A stretch of DNA of 64,000 nt from Amoebophrya sp. A120 (Eukaryota; Sar; Dinophyceae; Syndiniales; Amoebophryaceae): positions 9,307,979-9,371,978 of the forward strand of contig CAJINV010000003.1 of NCBI GenBank assembly GCA_905178155.1, read 5' to 3'. Numbering within the stretch: position 1 is the stretch's first letter; each line of letters starts with the position of its first letter. The position numbers were made by a program, and so were the translations under genes. The notes under the pieces are model-generated. The model was not told the DNA's origin, searched no databases, and saw nothing but the letters and a program-made list of their open reading frames with translations. This document shows positions 32,937 to 43,203 of this stretch, one piece after another.

Positions 32937-35900
32937 TCAATGCAGATTATCTACCAAGAAGTGAACATGCTCTCCTCCTATCGATGTCACACAGGAAACA
33001 TGCTGCAGCGTTTGCTTTGTGCGATACCACGTGGCCTCCATGTACTGGGTGTATTTTCCCCACACATTGGACAAGAAAACAGTGTCCACCCCTCCCGCCA
33101 GTGCCCGAACGTCCACGTAACGCGAGAGCGCCTTGGTAACGAAGGGTCGGGGAGCCGGGGCGCGCTCACCCACCTTTATGTTCGTGGCCGCAGGACCCAC
33201 CGACGACGCTTGTTGTTCCGACGACGCATCCTGCCGCCCGCCTTGCTCGTGGCCGGAACTGGTCCGACCTTTTGGCAACGGAGAATCAGGGCGCGTGGCT
33301 TCTTCATCTTCCGCAGGCGGGCGCCAGGGTAGGAACAGACTGAGCGGGCCCTCATGCACGCTCGTTATGACCCGACTGACAGATGGCGGACTGTTCCGAT
33401 GTTGATGCCCGGTTGTTACGGGAGGGTTCTCCGAGTCAAAAGTTGTCCGTGCAACGCGTTGCTCCACTACCTCAGTGGACTGCTCTTTCAGATCCTTCAT
33501 TTTGAACATCAAGTCGACAGCGCCGTCTCGGGGGTTCTTTATCGCTAAATTCGAAGTCACGATGCTGTTCACCACCTTGGGAAAAAGTGTCAGCTTTTCT
33601 TCGGCGCCAGCCGACGAGGCCGTGGCTTCTTCATCGCCCCGAGTGCCGCCACTCGCGGAAGCAACCACAGCGGTCTTCAGCCACAAAATTTCCCCCACCG
33701 ACGCTTCCGGGGCAAGCCAAACTTCGTCCACGGTGCTGTCGGCGGCCAGAATGAGCTGCTCCACGGTGGACCCGTTTTCGAGTCGTAAAACGCCGATGTG
33801 TGCGAAGGCGGACAATTTCAGGGTGCCGATTGTCTTCTCCGCTGCGACCAGCATGTGGCGCGCACGGGTAAAAAGCGTCACCCTGAAATACTCGACATTG
33901 CCGCTTACCCGGATTTGCTCGACCGTCGGAGGCACTTGCAGGTGTTTTTCCTCGACTAGTGCGCGCGCGTGTTTGCCTACTGCGTTAAAGTCCCCCTCTG
34001 CAAACAGTTCCCCAGCGAGGTCCTGCACACTCCCGAAACGCCGCGCAGGCTTCTGGGCCAAGTACTGCCGCGAGACTGCTGCTTCTGCGTCCGACAAAGA
34101 CGACCGGCCCAAGCGATAATAAGCCTTGTCTTCGGAACGAAGCCGGCCACCCGCGAGTGCAGATGTAATTCGCGCGGTGAAGTCTTGCCGCGGAGTGTAC
34201 GCGGTTCTTCGTTTTGTATCTTCAACACGGTGGTCCCCCTCGCCTCGGTGGATCCCTTCGTCCAGGACCTGCCCCATTTCCTCGCTTAGCCCCTCATCCT
34301 CCAGAGCTTTTCGCGTCTCCCACAGCAGCAAGGCGTGTAGCTGCTCAAGTGCTTCGATGCGCTCCAGCAGAAGCCGTGCACCGTCCGCCTCTTCTGGCAT
34401 CGCGCATGCCGTGCCGTCGATCTCAATGAACTGCTCATGTGCTGACTTCACATCGACGAAGAAAAACCCTTCGCGGAAAACCCAGCCCGGATCGCGATCT
34501 CGATGCTCGGCTTCCGTGCCCCCGTGCAGGTACGCCGGCGCGGCGGGCAACTTCGCGCGAAGTATACGGTCGCTCTCGCTGGCCGCGAAGTGGTCGCGGT
34601 AAGTGTACTTCGAGTCCTCGAAAATCGCTTGCGCCAAGGTCTGGCTTGAGGATCGGCGCAGCAGCCCCGAGGCCACGTTGGCCAGCAAGACCGGCTGCCC
34701 CTGCAGTGAGGGCGCACGTGCGCCGCGCTCCGGTTCCTCCCTTGCTTCCAGCCCCTTCGTCCCCATTTGCTCCGGGTGTTCTGCATTCGCCAGGTCGGAC
34801 TGCACCTCCGCCGCGGGGCGGAGCAACCAACGGGGGTTGCCAACCACCGCTACGTCTGATGAAGACGGCACCCGGACGGCCTCATCCCAGACACAGGCGC
34901 GCGAGGCCAGTTCTCGGCTGCGAATCCACGCCAGACGATCAAGCACCATCTCCAATAGCACACGCAGTTTCATCAGCCTCTGCCGGCCTTGCGGTGACGC
35001 TGCGAGAATGGCCGCGTCTTGAATAATGCCTGCGCTGGGCCCCGCGCTCTCCATGACGCGCTCCACGTGCAAAGTCAGTTCGCGCACGTTCCGCAGCGGT
35101 GCCGAGCTGAAAGGCGCTGCTCCGCTAGAGAGTCCCTGAAAGACGACACGCACAGCCCTGCCACTGCTGCGCAAGCCCAACTCGCGTTTCTTTAGGTGTT
35201 CAAAAAGTCGTGGGCGCGGGGTTGCGCCGTCGCTGGTCTCCCCGCTGGTGGTCTCCTGCGTCGCCACGTGGGGGCGACGGACGACGTCCGAGGCTTTCAA
35301 TTCGTCGGCATACACCCACTCCGTTTCGTACTCGGAGTCAGGAGCGTTTGACCCGACATCCTTCCGATGGCTGTCCAGCACCTGCGCGACGTAGCCACCC
35401 CAGTCTTTGTTGCGGATCGCGCCCCAGGTCGCGGCCTCAGCGTCCTGGTGCTCTTCAGCGTTTGCAACCCGGCGGTACCGCCGATTCCAATCATCTACTC
35501 CTTCTGCTGACGCATCGTTTATTTCATCTTGTTCTTCAGTCGCAAGGTTCGGCACCCCCTCCTTCCATGCTTGAAACAAGCGCAGCCGCGAGTCGCGATC
35601 GCGCTGCAGTGCGTGCAGAGTGGAAGAGCCCCCGGCACGGACGGAAAGTTCCTCTTCGAAGTCGTACCGGTAGTCGTGTCCCCGGTGGGTGCCGGCACCG
35701 AGCAGCCACATCCAACCGACCACGGGCCACGAAGAGGCCAGCACGCAGTCCAGGTCGCAGAACCAAACGGGTGTCTTGTACCTCCCAATGCCGTGCGACT
35801 GCATCATGTCTGATGCCACGCGGTCGCGAAATTGGGACACGTGCGAATAACCAAACGTCTTCAGCTCCTCGGGCATTGGGGTGGTTGCCTCTGCGAGCTG

Positions 35901-38464
35901 CGCGAGCCGACGCGGCCCGTCGTGAAGTAGACTGAGAAACACCGCTCGCATGATCTTCCAGTCCCCCTCTCCGGACTCCGGTTCCCCTTTGAAGCTGATC
36001 AGGAGTCGGTACAGAATGTAGAGCCAATACCCCGTTGGACAAACGTGCTGCAGCTTGTGAAAGTAGGTGTCCGCAATGGGTGTCTCCAAGTAAAACTCAA
36101 AGAGCGCGGGCGCGAACCCTTCGGCCCAGGATTCCACGCCGGACGAAAAGACCCGTCGATGCTCTTCCCCCGCCAGAATCGAGCGAGCCAGGCGCACGGG
36201 CTCCGTTCCCACTGCGAGAAAGTCCTCCGGCGACAGAGCCTCCAATACCCCTGCGTCCAGGGCATCGAACAGAGGCCGGAACGCTTCGAACATGCCGCCC
36301 TGGACCTCAAACGTGCGTGGCTCCTGCGCAAGCGGGTCAAGCCGCGCGTCGTTCGGCGAGCCCATGCTGTTTGCCAGCGGCTCGCGTTGTTCCCGTGTGG
36401 AAAGTGCAAAATCCCACTCGCGCACGGCCGGAAGGATCGTCGAGTTACCGGTACCGCTTGAAGAAATATCGCAGCGCATCACAGAATCATGGTACAGTGT
36501 GCCATAAGGAGAGGTCAACACCTGCGAGGCTGCGCGCAACCGGTCCTCGGCAACGTTGAAAAAGAGATCACGCGCCACGGCGCGGGGGGATAGGAGAGCC
36601 CTTTCATTTGACTGCTCACCTGGGGTCGCCCAAGGCTCTTTCGCGTCCTGGCGCTGCAAGTGTTCGGTTTCCTCCAAATGGAATTTTCTCCACCCGACGT
36701 GATTTGCGTGAAGGTCGTAACTGGGAAAAACCGGCGCGAGAAGCCGATCCACAAAGGCTGTTCCGGACAAGTTCTCGTCGCGCGATATGGATGTGTCAGA
36801 GTTGAAATCGACAAAGTTTGTCATGCATGAAATGGATGCCAGCTGGAACCCAGTTTCCAAGTGGCGCAAGACAAATTTCGGTGGTCCCAAAATCCAGTCT
36901 GTCATGCTTTTTAGGCAAAGAGTGCGATTTTCTCATGCTACTTTAGCAGCTCGAGCTGTAACCCCAAACAGGCTTACAATCGGCCTCACTTCCCTGCTCT
37001 GCAACGCACGTGCCTTGGGTCATGCATTTTATGCATTGCAAATTATTTCAACTTTGACGATTTCAAACCTGACGCTTCCATACGCCACGCGCGCGACTTA
37101 GCGAGCACGAGCAAGATCGGCCACCGCGTGTACAGAAAGGGTTTGACTCGATTCTCAAGAACCTCAAAGCACTGCGCAATCAGACTTTTCCAGTCTCTAC
37201 CAAGATGAAAAATCCGCCGCCGGACAATTTTCAAAAGTTTCACTTTCCGGCGCGGGTTTGCAGATTTTTAAATAACTGTTCTCCTGGAGTTGCGCGAGCC
37301 ACGCCGACGTCCAGCTTTCGCAATGCGGTGCGGCTGAGAGCTTCGCCCCCCCCGCCCCTTGATCCGTTTGGAATGCCAGAATACTATAGTAAGAACGCCT
37401 TCTGATTTGATTTTGGAAACAACAGAAGCCGCAGGGAATAAATGTTTTGCTACTTCAGACTTGCTCCCCCCACTTTTATCTTTGTCAGACCCGAGAACTT
37501 CTGGCTCAACTACCGATGAACCCGGGGGAATCCACGCATGGAGGGTCTCGGCAAGAGCAGCCGAGAAGTGATAATTCTGAAATTTGTCCGGGGGCGCCTA
37601 TTTCGCTTGGTAGTCTTTGCATACTTGCCACTTTTTGCCTTCTAGAACGTGCTGCTTCAGGTAAAGAGTCGCATTGGCACGTGGGTCGTTGGTACCGCCG
37701 GACGCATGGAGATCACCTGTATGGCTGTCCACCCCCGCATCGTGTTCTACTGCTTTTGCGTCTTTTTCGACCGACGGTCCAAACAAGATGTCGTCGGCCG
37801 TCCCGGTGCTGACTCCCGGTGTGTACGTACCGTACAAGACGGTGGATGAAAAAAGACTTGCGAGGCCTTGCTCGTGGAGGAACTTGCGGAAGTGCTGCTT
37901 CCGGGAAAAGTCTTCTTTGAAAGTGTGGCTACATCGTACATAGTTTACTGCTACAGAAAACAAAACCCCGAGCGGGCATTGCAATACCGCAAGAGTCAGA
38001 TTCGGGTGATGGGTCGGGGCAGGAGGACGCTCGCGTCTTGGCAGCAGTTCCGCGTCCCCAACGCGGGCCCGAAGCCAATAGCTCAAGATCCGATGTTCGT
38101 CCACCGTTTCGACTTGGGCATACGCAGACTCCTCCTTGCGGACTCGGTCTTCGGTAACTGTTTCAGTGAAAAGCTCGCGATGAAACAGCGCCTGCACTTT
38201 CTTCAAGTAAGCAGCGAAGCTGACTTCGTAGGCACCGAACCGAATCGTCGGCGCTGAGTAACAGTCATAGTCCGGGAATATCCGCTCGCGTGGTCTGTGG
38301 CTCCAAGCTGCGGGTAGAGGCGTTGCCCCCCAGCTTAGTGGAGGCGGCTCGAAGTCAACCAATGAGGATTCGGCAGGGCAAAGCCACGGTGCGAGCATTG
38401 CGAGACGGATAAGCATCACGCCACGAATGGCTCGCGCAAGAGCAGGTGTGTCCGCGATGCTCAT
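32937..38464 (-). CDS. Large secreted or Golgi-type protein of unknown family
   Basis: Exon 1 starts at ATG 38464, shortly before a signal-anchor (ALARAIRGVMLIRLAMLAPWL), and runs to about 37625 with a GT donor (CAA|GTATGC). Exon 2 is open from about 36840 to a stop at 32937, roughly 1,300 codons; its first 30 codons look intronic. Noticeable parts: QHVCPTGYWLYILYRLLISF; an acidic pocket-like motif VWFCDLDCVLASSWPVVGWM reminiscent of a glycosyltransferase DxD; a long charged helical region; and near the end a run of short beta-like repeats (LSAFAHIGVLRLENGSTVEQ, LILAADSTVDEVWLAPEASV). The gene lies immediately upstream of the sugar-transferase-like gene on the same strand and may even be spliced to it. 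Its family is not recognised; a glycan-related function is only a guess. Confidence 0.6.
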
Positions 38465-39216
38465 TCTTTCTGGGCACCGTGCGAGGTCCACCACTATTGA
38501 AGCAAGGGGTTGCCCACTCGTACTTCTATTTCTAGCTTTTGCGCTTCAAATAAATGGCCGCGCTCCCCCCACACGCCGCGCTCTGATTTTGTAGTGCAGA
38601 ACGCGCTCACCCCTGACAGTAACTTCTTCACTAAGGTAAGGAAAACCGGGTCGACTTTCGAAAGCGCGCCGTCCTGGGAATACAGCCAAACAAGCTGCAG
38701 CGCCAAACCGCAGGACGAAGATCGTAACTGTGATTCAAGCGGTTAGACAAGGGTGCTCGAAGGGTGAAGAAGTACAAAGAACTAAAGAAAGCACTAAAGC
38801 GCCGACAGTTTTATCAATCCCGGCGCGAGTCCGATCATATTTATAGATCTCGAAATACCAGCACGCCTCTTCTGCGCGCTGAGCAGGTTCGGGTGAAACA
38901 CTTCCAACGAAAAGAACGCGGAGGACGAACCCAAAAACGCACGCCAAGCAGCGCCTTACCGCGCCGCTATTCCACGGGCTGCAACTTAACCCATCACAAC
39001 TGTTCGCGAAAAGAAGCTGAAGGGCCCGGGCGTAATCATAAGAGTGCGCGGGCGGCAGGAAAGAACGGAAAGCAGCGACCGCCGTAGCCACCTATCTCAC
39101 TGCGGCGCCATCGATCAGGCGCCGCGTGTGACAAAGTCGCCGCGCGAGGCGTTGCGGCCTTTCCCGATGTACGGGAGCCGGCAAACTTCTGTGGGCATTT
39201 ACCTACTTGACCCGCC

Positions 39217-39305
39217 CCGGATGGCGACTTGTAGCGCTCCGCCCGCCCGGATGGCAATTCTTTGACATTCCGCGCCCGGATGGCGGTTTTTGGCTGTAGC
39301 CGTAG
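39217..39305. repeat. 30-bp tandem repeat, three copies (left array)
   Basis: The core CCCGGATGGC recurs with its ATGG at 39221, 39251 and 39280. Each unit ends in a T-rich part and CCGC. The same unit appears 2 kb away at 41271-41345. Confidence 0.75.
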
Positions 39306-40019
39306 CGCGGCCCGCGGGCCCGCCGAGCCCCGCGAAAGCATAGCACCCGCAGCCCGCGCAGAAGGGTGGTCGCGGTCGCCCGACCGCGAACACGCGAGGG
39401 CCGGGGGGTCCCCAAAGCCGCGCGTCGGAGCAACACCCCGCGGCCGGGCGTAGGCGATCTTGGTCACTGCACCCCGCGCCCCGCGGCGGACCGGGCGACG
39501 AGGCGCAACAAGTCCTACGAACCTAGATGCGGCAAAACCAAGGCGCCGCGCGCCTCCGCCGATAGCGAGGGGTGGGCTGGAAATCAAGCACCGACCGGCG
39601 CGCGAATGCGTTTGGAGCAGTGAGCTTTTTATGCTGCTCATCCGGATCGAGCTACGCGCCCGATCCCGGCCGGGCCCGGACGCTAGGCAGCCAGCGGCTT
39701 TGCGTCCGGCATGGTCCTGCGCATCTTGCGACTTGCATCGCGATAGTCTGTTGCGCGGCTTCTGGGCTAGGCGTCCTAGCTCTCCGGAGATCCCCCGCGC
39801 AGCCCGTGTTTCCGGGCGCGCATTAGCCCGCTGGCCGGACCCTGTTCCGGCTGTTTACTGGAGCCATCTAAGTGCGATCACCCCCCCAGAATCGATGGTG
39901 GGAGCCCGCGAAGCCCGGGCCCCGGAGTTCGTGCGGCCAGCGGCTGCGAGGGCCGGCGATGCGCGATCGCGAGGGCCTATGGGGGCCCCTTCTTGGCACA
40001 TTTGAACGCGTTCTCTAAC

Positions 40020-40950
40020 AGCGCATCTGTTGACTGATTTTCCCCAGTGGATCCTTTGGGTTTTGAGGGTTTGAAAGTTGTTAAAAATTTTCCACTATGC
40101 AATCACCTTGGAAATGTAGGGAGCGGTGTCGTTTCTGACTGCCTGTGAATGTTTATGCTTCTTTTTTTTTTACGATGGCCGCGGAGTGCAAAACTGTAAC
40201 ACTTCACCAAAATCCAAAAAAAACCGAAAAAAAAAATGAGACAGCAAATAGGAATCACGATACTTGCTGCGTTACTTAATAAATCCAACAAAATAGAAGC
40301 AATTCCTTGATTGCTGTTTGTGCTGGTTGTGTTTCTATTGTGAAACCTTAAATCTGTGGATTTTTTTCATTCTGGAAAGAATTTAAAAATTCTTTTCTTT
40401 TCATATAGTGTGAATCTTTCATGCTTACACATGAAAAGAAGAGAACAAATAAGCCTCACAATAGGAGTTGTAGGTAGATATTAATTGCATAACAAAAATA
40501 AAGGATGCTGTGCGGACTTTTCTAACCGCAGAAATTTCCAAAAAAATATTCAAAAAAATTTTATCTGCGTGCAATTCTGTAAGATTAAAAAATCAATGCA
40601 ATAAAATGTACAAAGCTCACACAATTGCACTGGCGCGCACTTGGATACACTTAAGCGCATCCAGTTGATCACTTTTTGAGGTAATTGAAAAAGTGAAAAA
40701 TTTTGAAAAATTCCTGATGTGGACATAGGACCTTTTTGATAGAATTTGGATTCCAGAGATGCACTATAATCAACCGCATGGCAGTCCTTTTGTACTTTGC
40801 CCATGTACGCCTATCATATGAGAATGCATTTCCTTGCATTTTGCAAAATTATTAAAAATTGGAAAAAGTTTTTGATTGGAAAAATCCATAAAATTTCAAG
40901 AATGGGCCGCCATGCCAAGCGTGTTTTGCAAAGGGCAAAGCTGATATGCA
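40020..40950. other. AT-rich block
   Basis: About 0.9 kb of strongly AT-rich, poly-A/poly-T-punctuated sequence with abrupt edges against GC-rich islands on both sides. It contains many AAAAATTT-type tracts and no plausible coding frame beyond an 84-codon minus-strand one (40804-40550) that resembles nothing. Confidence 0.7.
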
Positions 40951-41270
40951 GTTGTGGCCAATTATTTTAATGCTGAGAGGACCGCTTTATTATTGTTTTT
41001 CAAAATGTGGGAACTTAACATATGCAGCCGGACGCAGGGAACTAGGCCAGTCCAGACCGCGCATCGCGGCAGGGTAGGAGGTATTTGCTCGGCAGGACAG
41101 TGCAAAGAACTTGCACAAATCGCCCGCGGGAAGAACTTTCCCGCAGGTCGGGATCCCCCGCCCAAGGCAGGGCTCCGAGAAAAGCCCCCGGCCGCGGGGC
41201 TGGCCGGGTGCAAGCCCGGCAAATCCTATGCCTTCGCAGGCCCAAAACGTCTGTAGGCCTTCGTGCACAG

Positions 41271-41345
41271 ATGGCAGCTCTTTGGTCGTCGCGTGCCTGG
41301 ATGGCAATACTTTTATGGTCCGCGCCTCCGGAAGGCGATTTCAGG
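41271..41345. repeat. 30-bp tandem repeat, about 2.5 copies (right array)
   Basis: ATGG cores at 41271 and 41301 and a diverged GAAGG core at 41331, spaced 30 bp. The unit matches the array at 39217-39305 (GGATGGCAAT then a T-rich part, then GTCCGCGC against ATTCCGCGC). Confidence 0.7.
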
Positions 41346-42129
41346 GCGGCCAGTGCATTCTAATAGTCCGCGCTCGTGCGGCGCCTGCTGCAACCCAACT
41401 TCGGGGCCGTCGCAGTGCAGCGTGCGTATGCAACCACACGGACGGAGACGGGCAACTGGCGCCGCTGCTGTGGAAGCGCGCGCGCGTCTTTTTGCGAGGC
41501 ATCCGCACCCGGGCGGCCGGCGGTCCGCCGTGCGCCCAGCGCAAGCCAGTTTCTTTAAGGGCAAGGGTGGTTGCCTCTTCCGGCGCGCGACGCGTCGGGG
41601 CCCCGCACTTCAAGTGAGCCGGCGCCTGTTTGGCCCGGTTTGTGTGCGCAAAGCAGGGGCAAAAAGTTTCCCGCGGACGGTGACCACTCACCGATAGCAA
41701 AAGCGACAATGCCGAGCGCAACAATGACGCGCCCGCAAGCCCCCGAGAGACCTCATGCTACTTCGGGGAGCCAATTTTCTTCAATTTTCCCCACGCCGAA
41801 AAAAGCTCCGGAAGCGCCACGAGCCCACTCTTGCCATGTGAAGCTAATATAGGGTTGGTGGACGATGCACTTGCCGTTGTTCCGTGCAGATTTTTGCGAG
41901 AGGCGTTGATGGAAGCTTGGAGAGACACAACCGTATACAGTGCGAGAAGTAGGCGGCTTTATTTTTTGGTCCATTCCCGATCTATCTCTATTTGTATCCA
42001 CATCCTCAGCGTCGATCGGGATACGCTAGCTGATCGGTCCGTAAGCCATGTCGTTTGCAGTAGATGCTGGTCCGCAGCATTGTCTTTGAAGCGCGACGAA
42101 AATCGCGACAGTGATGGGTCAAATCGATT

Positions 42130-42873
42130 ATGAGACGCAGAGAGCACACGCACGGCGGAAGATGCAGGCAGCTATCCATCGGAGACATGAATTGTGTTGC
42201 ACAATGCGGCAGATCTGCATCTCGTTGGAAGAGGATGCTCCGCTGGAGAGGCATTGGGTGGCTGGGTACGCTGCCGAAGTCGTGCACGTTGCGCAGGAAG
42301 GGCGAAGGTCGCAAGGATCATCCGCCGCCGGAGCTTCACGACGATGCATCGGAAGAAGCCGGAATTCCGATAGGAAAGAAACGGCTTTCGCAGCAAAAGG
42401 ACGCGCGGCAAAGTGCTGGTCCCATGAAGGCAGGAGACGACGAGCAACAACAAATGCCAAACGGAGAGCAATGTCCGTCCTTGCGGCAGCAAAGTTCAGT
42501 CGAGAGATGGGGCATGTATTCGGGCCGGAGGGCTGCTTCTTCAAGATCGCAGAATCCACATGCATGCACCATCGAAGACGCAGGCCTCGCGACGAAACGA
42601 CCGGTCCGCCTTTTCAAAGACGTCAACCAAGGCGAGCGCTCAACTGTGGCAGAGAAAGCCGAACTAGGAAAACAGGAGACAAGTGGCAGACGAAGCGAGG
42701 TGCAACAACTACCGCGTCGAACTCAGTCTCGCGACTGGCATGCCTCCGATCGTTTGACACCAATAACGTGGCGGAAGATGAGATCAAATCTGTCTGCAGT
42801 ATCATTTGGGCAGAAACGCTCCGCCGTTCCGAAAAATCACGAGTCTGTGCTCGCATCATCAAGTCACATATGA
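42130..42873 (+). CDS. Hypothetical basic protein, 247 codons, single exon
   Basis: An open frame from ATG (42130) to a stop at 42873. The composition is rich in Glu, Lys, Arg, Gln and Ser with few hydrophobics (for example KGEGRKDHPPPELHDDASEE and KKRLSQQKDARQSAGPMKAG). No motif or family is recognised. A second plus-strand frame (42111-42920) overlaps it fully and is Arg-rich, so one of the two is a shadow; this one has the more protein-like composition. It precedes the giant IPT gene by about 0.3 kb and could be a 5' exon of it, but no joining splice site is evident. Confidence 0.35.
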   Translation: MRRREHTHGGRCRQLSIGDMNCVAQCGRSASRWKRMLRWRGIGWLGTLPKSCTLRRKGEGRKDHPPPELHDDASEEAGIPIGKKRLSQQKDARQSAGPMKAGDDEQQQMPNGEQCPSLRQQSSVERWGMYSGRRAASSRSQNPHACTIEDAGLATKRPVRLFKDVNQGERSTVAEKAELGKQETSGRRSEVQQLPRRTQSRDWHASDRLTPITWRKMRSNLSAVSFGQKRSAVPKNHESVLASSSHI

Positions 42874-43203
42874 AAAAGAAAATCATGCTCATGCAGCAAA
42901 GGCAGATTATGCATGCATAGAAGCCTTTACCTTTAAAGGCTGCTGGTGACCGTTCAGGGGAAACACACACTGCGACTGCGTAGGTCAACGCGAAGGAAGG
43001 GTGCGTAAGCTAAGCCTTTTTCGGCATTGCGAATTTGCGATGCAAGTCACCACCTCGCAGGACTCTTTCCTTTACGAGAACTGGGCCTGGCTTGTAAAAG
43101 CGACGTGGTTCTTCGGCGGAGATTCTTTTCAAAATGATGCTGAATTTTGCGGCTTTTCGCAAAGATTGTGTATCGTGTGCAGCTTCTCGTCCGCTCGGTG
43201 GCG

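Larger units (their letters stand above)
38465..42129. other. Strand-switch region between divergent gene groups
   Basis: Minus-strand genes end their upstream side here and plus-strand genes begin to the right, so bidirectional or paired promoters would be expected. The region is mosaic: GC-rich islands at about 39030-39980 and 41030-41680, and an AT-rich core between. Frames inside the GC islands are open on several strands at once, which is a composition effect. A minus-strand signal-peptide-like frame at 41724-41690 (LLRSALSLLLSVSGHR) is too short to call. Confidence 0.55.

Noticed and set aside
32985-36560. Many plus-strand and other-frame ORFs of 60-240 codons
   Set aside because: They are shadows of the 1,300-codon minus-strand exon. 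GC-rich coding sequence leaves the opposite frames open.
41030-41724. Overlapping 60-168-codon ORFs on both strands
   Set aside because: They are all in a GC-rich island with tandem repeats, open in several frames at once, with no start context, motif or splice partner.
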